Made by a program: the position numbers and the translations under genes
Part shown: positions 1 through 4,694 of the stretch, piece after piece
Layout of the letters: the number at the start of each line of letters is the position of its first letter
How positions within the stretch are numbered: the stretch's first letter is position 1
The notes under the pieces: model-generated
Database searches by the model: none
What the model saw: the letters and a program-made list of their open reading frames with translations, nothing else
Told to the model about the DNA's origin: nothing
DNA from: Gallionellaceae bacterium
GTDB taxonomy: Bacteria; Pseudomonadota; Gammaproteobacteria; Burkholderiales; Gallionellaceae
Reading direction: 5' to 3'
Length of the DNA stretch: 5,241 nucleotides
Assembly (NCBI GenBank): GCA_003151655.1
Contig: PLYB01000225.1
Coordinates: 1 to 5,241, forward strand

Positions 1-361
1 CGATGGTTTCCACCACATTGGGATATAGCGATTGCGGATCACCCAGCACTTCCAGCTTGACCAAGCTGTGGCCGTCGAGCAGCTCGCGCGCCAGGCGCAA
101 GGTACGCACAGCATCGTCTGCACTGTAACAGCCGGCGGTATTGGGTAGCAGCGTATATTTGGACGGTGGCAGGATATCAAGCAGATTGGGCTCGTTCGGA
201 TTTTGCCCGATGTTGCTGCGCCTGATTGCTATCGTGATGATTTCCGCGCCACTGGCTTCAATGGCGGCTTGTGTCTCGGCGAAGTCTTTATATTTTCCGG
301 TGCCTACCAACAGGCGCGAAGAATAAGACTTACCGGCGATAATCAAATTGTCTTGGCTCAT
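1..361 (-). CDS. thiG: Thiazole synthase ThiG (N-terminal 120 residues, cut by window edge)
   Basis: ThiG is a cytoplasmic TIM-barrel enzyme. It condenses 1-deoxy-D-xylulose 5-phosphate, dehydroglycine/iminoglycine and the thiocarboxylate sulfur of ThiS into the thiazole phosphate of thiamin. The frame begins at ATG 359-361, opening MSQDNLIIAGKSYSSRL, and stays open to the left edge. Family landmarks visible are SRLLVGTGKY (about residues 15-24), the IAIRRSNI stretch (44-51), YTLLPNTAG (69-77) and SLVKLEVLGD (99-108). Lys102 in the last motif is the position of the lysine that forms the imine with the sugar substrate. The start is well fixed, because an in-frame TAG lies 18 bases upstream and the N-terminus matches family members. 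The ribosome site is weak (AGAAAG, about 12 bases before ATG). It lies downstream of thiS on the same strand, separated by 156 bases with a hairpin repeat. The C-terminal half, including the phosphate-binding end of the barrel, lies outside the window. The family call is very secure. Confidence 0.96.
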   Translation of the reverse strand, partial: MSQDNLIIAGKSYSSRLLVGTGKYKDFAETQAAIEASGAEIITIAIRRSNIGQNPNEPNLLDILPPSKYTLLPNTAGCYSADDAVRTLRLARELLDGHSLVKLEVLGDPQSLYPNVVETI

Positions 362-440
362 TGTTGTTGATGCTTTCTATGGAATTAGCTGGCTCGCTAT
401 GCGATATTTTTATCGCCCGATGCACCCGCAAGGGGTAGGC

Positions 441-476
441 CGTGACTGTAAGGGGCTAAAGCCCCAACAGTACACG
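441..476. repeat. Long hairpin in the thiS-thiG spacer
   Basis: A near-continuous inverted repeat: CGTG (441-444) with CACG (473-476), ACTGT (445-449) with ACAGT (467-471), and GGGGC (452-456) with GCCCC (461-465) around a TAAA loop. It sits in a larger symmetric block. GCCCGAT (415-421) pairs with ATCGGGC (481-487), and a separate perfect hairpin GCGATA-TTTT-TATCGC lies at 401-416, closer to thiG. The look is that of a REP/BIME-like interspersed palindrome. In the thiSG transcript it would form an intercistronic stem-loop that could protect or attenuate the thiG part. That role is inference; the pairing is read directly. Confidence 0.7.
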
Positions 477-517
477 CTCAATCGGGCTCCTACAAGGTGC
501 GAATGAAATATTGGGCT

Positions 518-721
518 TTAGCCACCACCTACCGCGACGACGACTTCAATTTTGTCGCCATCGGCCAGCAAGCGTTGTAAGAACTGGCTGCGTGGCACGA
601 TCTCGCTGTTGCATTCGATGGCGATACGTTTTCCGTTCAGCCCCATAGAGTCAACCAAGTCGGCGATGCTGATCGTTTGCTCGAATATCTGTTGAGCGCC
701 GTTGATGCAAACTGAAATCAC
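518..721 (-). CDS. thiS: Sulfur carrier protein ThiS
   Basis: ThiS is a small ubiquitin-fold sulfur carrier. Its C-terminal Gly-Gly is adenylated (ThiF) and converted to a thiocarboxylate, which donates sulfur to ThiG. Visible features are the N-terminal strand ISVCINGAQQ, the helix region around SIADLVDSMGL, the IAIECNSEIVPRSQF segment typical of ThiS, and the tail KIEVVVAVGGG ending in the essential glycines, then TAA. The reading frame can also begin at TTG 740-742, giving 74 aa. I prefer GTG 719-721 (67 aa) because it matches the family length of about 66. In addition, the likely promoter at 755-783 would put the transcript start about 6 bases from the TTG. Neither start has a strong Shine-Dalgarno. 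The gene precedes thiG on the same strand, the usual arrangement. The stop codon lies in a GGCTAAAGCCC string that resembles the core of the neighbouring hairpin repeat. Confidence 0.93.
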   Translation of the reverse strand: MISVCINGAQQIFEQTISIADLVDSMGLNGKRIAIECNSEIVPRSQFLQRLLADGDKIEVVVAVGGG

Positions 722-754
722 GTTTGGAGTCTTGTCTTGCAAAAGAAGTGGCAG

Positions 755-783
755 ATTTTACGTGGGAAGTCCGCAATACTCAA
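755..783 (-). promoter_or_regulatory. Candidate sigma70-type promoter for thiSG
   Basis: Read on the minus strand, TTGAGT (783-778) is followed after exactly 17 bases by TAAAAT (760-755). These match the consensus boxes at 4/6 and 5/6. Transcription would start near 748, leaving a leader of about 27 bases before the GTG start of thiS. Such a leader is too short for a TPP riboswitch, and no THI-box sequence is seen. Confidence 0.5.
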
Positions 784-925
784 CACGCAGCGGCGTAACA
801 ACAGCATAGCGGCTCAACATTGGCCTAAAGTATTGACAATATCTTCCGATATAAGCAAATAAATAAAAAAGATTTACACAATATTGTTAGTTATTTTTCG
901 AGTCGTAGTTTGAAGGGAGATGGTC

Positions 926-1150
926 ATGATAAAAATCATATTTATAGTTTGTTTACTTTTGGCGGGGTGCTCAAGTTCGTCGGTGCCGTCTGGTAACGCT
1001 CACTACTGCGAGAGCGGTTGGGGACTGATCAGAGAGGATGACTCGGCTAGAAAAGGCAAACCCTACGTTGTCTGTACCAAACAAATTAACAGCACTAACG
1101 TCTTCCGTAAGGGCAGCACTGAAGTTCAATGGCTAACGCGGGCAAATTAG
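926..1150 (+). CDS. Small lipoprotein of unknown function
   Basis: A 74-residue protein with a short lipoprotein signal: MIKIIFIVCLLLAGC, with lipobox LLAGC placing the lipidated cysteine at residue 15. SSSS follows, then a mature part of about 59 residues containing two further cysteines, C28 in HYCESGWG and C50 in YVVCTKQ. If exported, these could form one disulfide. The residues after the lipidated Cys are serines, not Asp, so outer-membrane sorting is likely. ATG at 926 is preferred over ATG at 920 because the Shine-Dalgarno AAGGGAG (913-919) abuts 920 directly but sits 6 bases from 926. The upstream gap is AT-rich and contains TTGACA (833-838), but no convincing -10 box at the right distance. 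I do not recognise the family. It appears to be a single-gene unit, divergent from thiS. Confidence 0.75.
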   Translation: MIKIIFIVCLLLAGCSSSSVPSGNAHYCESGWGLIREDDSARKGKPYVVCTKQINSTNVFRKGSTEVQWLTRAN

Positions 1151-1157
1151 TCATTGG

Positions 1158-1243
1158 TGATTTCCAAATCAGGCCAAGGAGTATTCACCGGACTAGCGTA
1201 CAACTGAGATAACATCACCAACCCTGAAAATCAGCTTTTTTCA
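1158..1243 (+). terminator. Weak terminator-like hairpins after the lipoprotein gene
   Basis: Two small structures follow the stop at 1150. One is TGATTT-CC-AAATCA (1158-1171), extendable by TTGG (1154-1157) with CCAA (1174-1177) across a two-base bulge; it has no T-run. The other is CTGA-AAA-TCAG (1224-1234), followed by six T (1236-1241). The second has the intrinsic-terminator form but only a 4-bp stem, so efficiency is doubtful. Confidence 0.35.
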
Positions 1244-1265
1244 TTTCTCCACGCGTACGCGCTTC

Positions 1266-1293
1266 TTGCTAAACTTGCTCTGTCGTATATTAT
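1266..1293 (+). promoter_or_regulatory. Candidate promoter upstream of the outer-membrane gene
   Basis: TTGCTA (1266-1271) and TATTAT (1288-1293) are separated by 16 bases, with 4/6 and 5/6 matches to the sigma70 boxes. Transcription would start near 1300. The transcript would then carry the complete palindrome at 1307-1483 in a leader of about 200 bases before ATG 1508. A promoter inside or after the palindrome is not excluded. Confidence 0.4.
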
Positions 1294-1306
1294 CGGCACT
1301 TAAATC

Positions 1307-1483
1307 CTGCTTAAGCTTAAGGGGCTTCTAAAAATCCAATTGGCTAAGCTAGGCAAGGCGCGAGCAAAAAATTGCGCCGCAGCATATGGATGATATGTAA
1401 GAAGTAATTTTTTGTGAGCAACGCCGCATGGCGACAGAAATTGGATTTTTAGGGGCTCCCTTTATCTGTTTTGGCTTAAGCAG
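1307..1483. repeat. Large nested palindromic element (MITE-like or long-hairpin repeat)
   Basis: This occupies most of the otherwise gene-free stretch 1151-1507. Nested arms, from outside in, are as follows. CTGCTTAAGC (1307-1316) pairs with GCTTAAGCAG (1474-1483), perfect over 10 bp. Then 1321-1341 pairs with 1439-1459 over 21 bp; its inner 14 bp, CTAAAAATCCAATT with AATTGGATTTTTAG, are perfect and the rest includes G-U pairs. GGCG (1357-1360) pairs with CGCC (1422-1425). CAAAAAATT (1365-1373) pairs with AATTTTTTG (1406-1414). The apical hairpin is CATAT-GGATG-ATATG (1383-1397). It has no coding capacity. Either a non-autonomous mobile palindrome or a structured RNA leader would look like this. 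A repeat is favoured because the symmetry spans almost the whole unit, including its AT-rich ends. Confidence 0.7.
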
Positions 1484-1507
1484 TGCGTTTACCAACCGGG
1501 GATCGAT

Positions 1508-2071
1508 ATGAAGAACAGACTACTCGCAACTTTGCTATTGACCGCCTTGGCCAACCCGGCTTTTGCCGCCCCGGAAGATAAATATGTGTATACCAGTTTC
1601 TCAATTGGCAGCGTTGCCAGTTTGACACCTACCGCAACTCAGACCATTGCTGATGGCTCATCCTACGCTGTACTCCTTGGCTACCAATTCGGTCAATTAG
1701 GCGCTTTGGAAGTCGGCTATACCTCGCTATTCAGCAGTTCCAGCAAAACGTTTTCTACGACCGGAGCCATTGGGAGCGATTCACTTGGCGGCACCGAGGT
1801 TGCGGCAATATTTAACTTTCCTATCAATCGCAGCATTTCTCCCTTCATGCGCATCGGCTCTGCACACATGACTGAATCTCTCGACTTGGGTGCGGCATCC
1901 GGCGGCATCAGCCAAACTCCGTTATCCGGGCTGACGTACGGACTGGGACTGCAACTCAATCAGGAACGGTTTGGACTGCGCATTGGATATGATGCCTACA
2001 ACTTAAAGGATAACGCCGGCAATGTTGTGACACCAAGAAACTTCTACGGAGCCCTAATATTGAAGTATTAA
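1508..2071 (+). CDS. Outer-membrane beta-barrel protein (OmpA-like/OMP_b-brl type)
   Basis: A 187-residue exported protein. Residues 1-20 form a Sec signal peptide (MKNRLLATLLLTALANPAFA) with an AFA cleavage site before APEDKYVY. The mature part, about 167 residues, alternates polar and hydrophobic residues in short strands with Gly/Ser turns. Examples are YAVLLGYQFGQLGALEVGYTS, cut here at its turn, and then FGLRIGYDAYNL. It ends with GALILKY, whose terminal aromatic residue fits the signal read by the BAM assembly machinery. Size and pattern fit a single 8-stranded barrel of the OmpA/OmpW-like superfamily. There is no C-terminal peptidoglycan-binding domain. Translation starts at ATG 1508 behind a GGGGA motif (1498-1502). 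Specific function is not deducible; such barrels serve in adhesion, membrane stability or small-solute passage. Its leader likely contains the large palindrome just upstream. Confidence 0.8.
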   Translation: MKNRLLATLLLTALANPAFAAPEDKYVYTSFSIGSVASLTPTATQTIADGSSYAVLLGYQFGQLGALEVGYTSLFSSSSKTFSTTGAIGSDSLGGTEVAAIFNFPINRSISPFMRIGSAHMTESLDLGAASGGISQTPLSGLTYGLGLQLNQERFGLRIGYDAYNLKDNAGNVVTPRNFYGALILKY

Positions 2072-2106
2072 GCTTAGTGTCGGACAGATTACCAAGCCTT
2101 GGATTT

Positions 2107-2151
2107 GAGGGTAGAGGTAAATACGATGACATCTCGCCTACCTTAACCCTC
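2107..2151. terminator. Hairpin between convergent genes, overlapping the GST stop
   Basis: GAGGGTAGAGGTA (2107-2119) can pair with TACCTTAACCCTC (2139-2151) as a 13-position stem with one mismatch and one G-T pair, closing a 19-base loop. It lies between the outer-membrane gene and the convergent GST gene, and includes the GST stop codon (TAA, complement of 2143-2145). There is no strong T-run on either side, so it is a plausible bidirectional end signal rather than a textbook intrinsic terminator. Confidence 0.4.
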
Positions 2152-2751
2152 TCTCGAAATCACCACACTGCGACGCGCGCTGATGTGTTCGAACCACGTT
2201 GCGAGATTTTTATGGCTGCCGCGCCAATCGCGGTCTGCTTGCCGCAAATCCAGATAGAGTAACGCGCTCACCAAAGCGAGATCGGCCAGCGTCACCGCAT
2301 CGCCTTCGCACCAGGTCTGCGCATCCAACAACTCTGCCGCGAATGCCAGCGCTTTAGAGATCGCCGTATTGTGCAATTCGATAATGGCAGCATCCTGCTT
2401 TTCCGGCGAACGAATACTCTCAATACGAACCATGATGGCCGAGTCCATGATGCCATCGGCAAGTGCCTCCCATCTTTTTACGCGCAAGCGGGCGGCAGCA
2501 TCGTGGCGGGGAATCAAAATCTGCGAATCGCTCAACGAGTCGACGTAGTCGGCGATCACCGTGGAATCAAACACACAAAATCCATCATCCAGAATCAAAG
2601 CAGGAATGCGCCCGAGCGGATTGACCTGTAACACCTGACTGCCCGGCTGTTGCAGCGGGTCGATCACATATTCATGGGGAATGCTTTTTTCCAGCAGGAC
2701 AAGGCGCACCTTGCGCACGTAAGGACTGGTGGTTGAACCGAGCAGTTTCAT
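2143..2751 (-). CDS. yibF: Glutathione S-transferase family protein, YibF-like
   Basis: A 202-residue cytosolic GST-fold protein. The N-terminal thioredoxin-like domain (about residues 1-75) opens MKLLGSTTSPYVRKVRL, where Ser9 is the likely glutathione-activating residue. It continues with NPLGRIPAL (44-52), carrying the conserved cis-Pro50, and FDSTVIADYV (61-70), whose Asp-Ser pair contacts the glutathione gamma-glutamyl group. The C-terminal all-helical domain contains KRWEALADGIMDSA and CEGDAVTLADLAL, the latter being the conserved capping-box helix. From memory of the E. coli protein, TSPxVRK, NPLGxxPxL and RxxxxEALADGIMD match YibF closely, so this is a YibF-type rather than beta-class enzyme. 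The length equals that of YibF (about 202). The start is secure: AAGGAGA lies five bases before ATG. The physiological substrate of YibF-type GSTs is not known. It is divergent from the pmpAB pair with a 135-base gap; a TACAAT -10-like box lies at 2786-2781 on this strand, without a good -35. Confidence 0.92.
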   Translation of the reverse strand: MKLLGSTTSPYVRKVRLVLLEKSIPHEYVIDPLQQPGSQVLQVNPLGRIPALILDDGFCVFDSTVIADYVDSLSDSQILIPRHDAAARLRVKRWEALADGIMDSAIMVRIESIRSPEKQDAAIIELHNTAISKALAFAAELLDAQTWCEGDAVTLADLALVSALLYLDLRQADRDWRGSHKNLATWFEHISARRSVVISREG

Positions 2752-2814
2752 GATGTCTCCTTGGATTAGCTATCCGCGATATTGTAACCTGCCGCTAGCT
2801 GCATAAGCTGCGTT

Positions 2815-2834
2815 TCAAGTCGATAACGACTTGA
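2815..2834. promoter_or_regulatory. Operator-like perfect dyad overlapping the pmpA -35 box
   Basis: TCAAGTCG (2815-2822), ATAA spacer, CGACTTGA (2827-2834): an 8-4-8 perfect inverted repeat. Its right end overlaps the -35 box TTGATA (2831-2836). A second, shorter dyad, GATAG-TCAACG-CTATC (2833-2848), fills most of the -35/-10 spacer. Placement suits a repressor that blocks RNA polymerase at pmpA; pmpAB-like genes elsewhere are controlled by ArsR-family (BigR-like) repressors, but no regulator gene is in this window. Confidence 0.5.
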
Positions 2835-2859
2835 TAGTCAACGCTATCACCACTAATAT
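2831..2859 (+). promoter_or_regulatory. Candidate sigma70 promoter of pmpAB
   Basis: TTGATA (2831-2836), a 17-base spacer, then TAATAT (2854-2859). The predicted start is near 2866, giving a short leader of about 20 bases that contains the ribosome site GGGGA (2874-2878) before ATG 2887. Confidence 0.5.
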
Positions 2860-2886
2860 GCGCGACTCATTTTGGGGATGTTTGAT

Positions 2887-3321
2887 ATGGCTACCAGTAT
2901 TGCTACTTTTCTACCCGCGCTGATCGGCGGCGCACTCATCGGACTCGCCGCCACGCTGCTGCTCTGGCTGAATGGCAGACTGTCCGGCATCAGCGGCATT
3001 TTGTGGCGCTTGTTTTTCGCCAATCCGGGTGATATCTGGTGGCGTATCCTTTTTCTGGCCGGTGTCGTTGGCGGCGCGGGCTTATATTACGCCTTCTTCG
3101 GCGATGCTCCGACGGCTCGCCCGACATTCCCGGTGTGGCTGTTAATCGTGGCCGGATTTCTGGTCGGCTATGGCACCTCGCTTGGCAACGGCTGCACCAG
3201 CGGACACGGCGTATGCGGCTTGGGCAGACTGTCCCTGCGTTCATTGGTCGCCACGCTGACATTTCTGCTGGTCGCCATCATTACCACTTTTGTGGTGCGC
3301 CACCTGTTTGGAGTAATCTGA
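2887..3321 (+). CDS. pmpA: YeeE/YedE-family transporter subunit, PmpA-type
   Basis: A 144-residue inner-membrane protein, about half the size of single-chain YeeE/YedE (TsuA) transporters. The family (Sulf_transp) moves sulfur compounds; TsuA takes up thiosulfate through conserved cysteines. Hydrophobic segments lie at about residues 8-28, 54-71, 83-99 and 118-138. The hallmark is LGNGCTSGHGVCGLGRLS (99-116), with Cys103 and Cys110 and a Gly-rich re-entrant loop. NGRLSGISGILWRL (29-42) is also typical of the N-terminal half. Start choice: in-frame TTG 2872 and ATG 2878 exist, but GGGGA at 2874-2878 is properly spaced only for ATG 2887, and the family N-terminus agrees. The stop TGA (3319-3321) overlaps the pmpB start, so the two are translationally coupled and presumably form one transporter. 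The exact substrate (thiosulfate, sulfide-derived sulfur or other) is not deducible. Confidence 0.9.
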   Translation: MATSIATFLPALIGGALIGLAATLLLWLNGRLSGISGILWRLFFANPGDIWWRILFLAGVVGGAGLYYAFFGDAPTARPTFPVWLLIVAGFLVGYGTSLGNGCTSGHGVCGLGRLSLRSLVATLTFLLVAIITTFVVRHLFGVI

Positions 3322-3827
3322 TGATGCGCAATCTGACAAGTTTGTTGGCGGGTCTGGTGTTTGGATTCGGCTTGGCGCTTTCCGGCATGACCCATCCGGA
3401 AAAAGTACTGGGCTTCCTTGATGTGGCGGGTGAATGGAACGCCAGCTTGCTGTTTGTTCTGGGTGGCGCGGTAGGGGTTACGCTAATAACTTTCCGCTTC
3501 ATTTTGAAACTTGATAAGCCCATCTTTGCCGAACATTTCTTTATCACCAAAGAAATACATATCGATCGTCCGTTAATAATGGGAGCCACCCTGTTCGGCA
3601 TCGGTTGGGGTATTAGCGGGTATTGCCCCGGCCCCGCCATCGCGCTGATTGCCTCCCCGAACTGGGAATTGTTGGCATTCTTGCCAGCGGCAATTTTAGG
3701 GGCTGTTGCAGAAAAGTTTTTTGAACTGCGTGCACAGAAAAAGGCTGCGGCACAAATTTCGCCAATAACGGCACAACAACCCGACACAGCGATTATTGAG
3801 AGCCCTTCCGACGGCTCGTGCGGCTGA
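3321..3827 (+). CDS. pmpB: YeeE/YedE-family transporter subunit, PmpB-type (DUF6691)
   Basis: A 168-residue inner-membrane protein, the second half of the split YeeE/YedE transporter. Hydrophobic segments lie at about residues 5-22, 43-62, 85-111 and 117-131. Diagnostic motifs are LSGMTHPEKVLGFLDVAGEW (20-39), typical of PmpB, and WGISGYCPGPAI (96-107), where Cys102 is the conserved translocation-path cysteine of this half. ATG 3321 overlaps the pmpA stop as TGATG; GGAG (3310-3313) lies seven bases before it. ATG 3324 is an alternative with poorer spacing. The start here is well inside a longer open frame that extends back to 3039, but that upstream part is a shadow of pmpA. After the last membrane segment there is a charged, then polar tail of about 35 residues ending Ser-Cys-Gly, giving a second cysteine (C167), probably on the cytoplasmic side. 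Together with PmpA it should form the functional pore. Confidence 0.9.
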   Translation: MMRNLTSLLAGLVFGFGLALSGMTHPEKVLGFLDVAGEWNASLLFVLGGAVGVTLITFRFILKLDKPIFAEHFFITKEIHIDRPLIMGATLFGIGWGISGYCPGPAIALIASPNWELLAFLPAAILGAVAEKFFELRAQKKAAAQISPITAQQPDTAIIESPSDGSCG

Positions 3828-3830
3828 TTC

Positions 3831-4049
3831 AGCCTAAAAACCACAGTCTCCACACTGCTCATGCCCCTCGATTAAACTCGGGACAGGCTTCGATACGCCT
3901 TGCCACGCAAGGCACTCAGCACGAACGGCGTGATCTTCGATTTGGTGATAAACCGTTCGTCCCGAGTAGGCGCAGCCGTATCGAGGGAAGTAGCCCGCAC
4001 TTTGGGCGTATCGAAGGATTGCCATCCTTACAACTGCGTTTTTTAGGCT
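3831..4049. repeat. Composite palindromic repeat between pmpB and the globin gene
   Basis: This fills the 235-base convergent gap. Outer arms are AGCCTAAAAA (3831-3840) and TTTTTAGGCT (4040-4049). Middle arms are CTTCGATACGCC (3888-3899) and GGCGTATCGAAG (4005-4016), perfect over 12 bp. The inner arms 3915-3928 and 3953-3966 match at 12 of 14, including perfect ACGAACGG/CCGTTCGT. A further CCGTATCGAGG (3975-3985) offers alternative pairing. The words CGAACGG, CCGTTCGT, CGAGTAGG and TATCGAAGG recall an interspersed palindrome common in many proteobacterial genomes, recognised from memory rather than by search. The outer arms may also act as a bidirectional terminator. Open frames crossing it on both strands are artefacts of the repeat. 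Confidence 0.7.
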
Positions 4050-4062
4050 AATTCCGAACCCT

Positions 4063-4497
4063 CTATTTATTTTCTGCGGGCTTGGGAATGATGATGGGCT
4101 TTTTAAATTTCCAGTCATTGTGATACATCGACTCGACCGAGGCCTTAATAATATGATGCTTGAATGCGCTGTCGATCTTGAGCCAGCGTATTCTTAGCGC
4201 TTCATCTACCCCTGCTTCTTGCAAGGAAGCTGCGAGCAATGCTTTGCGAATTTCAAACAACTCATTGTTGATGTACATCGCTTCGTGAACCATTTTTAGC
4301 TCTTTGCCAGGATAAGGATCAGGGCCGCCCATTTTCTCGGCTATAAAACTGGTTTGCCTGTCTTCTATCGCTTTCTGCTCGTGCCCGGCAAAAAACTGTC
4401 CCAGCCATTCATGGGCATAAACCTTGTCGTAAAAAATCTTGTGTACTTTCTGCAACACCGGCAACCCGCCAACTTCTTCATAAAGTGTTTGACTCAC
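4063..4497 (-). CDS. Group 1 truncated haemoglobin with C-terminal extension
   Basis: A 144-residue single-domain 2-over-2 globin. Landmarks are TLYEEVGG (4-11), the A-helix start of group 1 proteins; Tyr23 in FYDKV, the B10 position that stabilises bound O2; Gln48 in the E helix (RQTSF), aligning with E11 Gln of M. tuberculosis trHbN; the EF-loop motif MGGPDPYPG (56-64); and His71 in KMVHEAMYI, the proximal F8 haem ligand. Typical roles are NO detoxification (dioxygenase) or O2 handling in the cytoplasm. No signal peptide is seen. Family members end near residue 120; here about 30 extra residues follow, with KHHIIKA and a basic, proline-containing tail ending PKPAENK. The start is GTG 4497, supported by AGGGAG about six bases upstream. 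It is divergent from a tandem globin gene across a 197-base gap, suggesting shared control. Confidence 0.9.
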   Translation of the reverse strand: MSQTLYEEVGGLPVLQKVHKIFYDKVYAHEWLGQFFAGHEQKAIEDRQTSFIAEKMGGPDPYPGKELKMVHEAMYINNELFEIRKALLAASLQEAGVDEALRIRWLKIDSAFKHHIIKASVESMYHNDWKFKKPIIIPKPAENK

Positions 4498-4534
4498 GGC
4501 AACTCCCTGATTATTTATTCATCGCCCAATTTCA

Positions 4535-4577
4535 TATCCACATATTACATGCGGATAGTTTCATATTTGCACAAATA
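4535..4577. promoter_or_regulatory. Two dyads in the gap between divergent globin genes
   Basis: TATCCACAT (4535-4543) and ATGCGGATA (4549-4557) form an inverted repeat matching at 8 of 9 positions around five bases. Seven bases further on is a perfect 14-bp palindrome, TATTTG-CA-CAAATA (4564-4577). A shorter ATCC-C-GGAT (4582-4590) repeats the ATCC/GGAT ends of the first dyad. Positions between two divergent starts suit regulator binding. AATACATC (4577-4584) resembles one half of an NsrR (NO-sensing) site, but a full site is not seen. Confidence 0.4.
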
Positions 4578-4614
4578 ATACATCCCGGATATATGTTTTG
4601 TTCGAAATCTAATT

Positions 4615-4620
4615 TATAAT
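4615..4620 (+). promoter_or_regulatory. Candidate -10 box for the tandem globin gene
   Basis: A perfect TATAAT lies 75 bases before ATG 4695. The -35 region at the right distance (about 4592-4597, TATGTT) is poor, which would fit an activator-dependent promoter using the dyads upstream. Downstream, in the leader, is another perfect palindrome, AATTATT-A-AATAATT (4663-4677), just before the ribosome site. Confidence 0.45.
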
Positions 4621-4694
4621 TATTTCGCCACCGGGTGAAATCAATCAATGGCACAGGCATTCAATTATTAAATAATTTATCGGGAGATCAGGAA

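Noticed and set aside
141..326. Plus-strand open frame opposite thiG
   Set aside because: Antisense shadow of thiG.
833..861. TTGACA-based promoter for the lipoprotein gene
   Set aside because: The -35 is perfect (833-838), but at 15-19 bases there is no acceptable -10; TATAAG at 850 is only 11 bases away.
722..919. TPP riboswitch upstream of thiS
   Set aside because: No THI-box motifs are seen and the inferred leader is only about 27 bases.
1717..1959. Minus-strand open frame inside the outer-membrane gene
   Set aside because: Antisense shadow; no ribosome site and no recognisable features.
2371..2631. Plus-strand open frame inside the GST gene
   Set aside because: Antisense shadow of a clearly conserved GST coding sequence.
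3039..3320. Upstream extension of the pmpB frame
   Set aside because: This part lies wholly within pmpA in another frame and is Arg-rich; a good ribosome site and the TGATG overlap put the real start at 3321.
3281..3862. Minus-strand open frame of 193 codons across pmpB
   Set aside because: Antisense shadow of pmpB, whose own frame has membrane segments and family motifs.
3818..4051. Plus-strand open frame of 77 codons after pmpB
   Set aside because: It consists almost wholly of the repeat at 3831-4049, with low-complexity Arg/Ser-rich translation.
3834..4118. Minus-strand open frame of 94 codons overlapping the end of the globin gene
   Set aside because: It runs through the palindromic repeat and out of frame into the globin C-terminus; no family features and no ribosome site.
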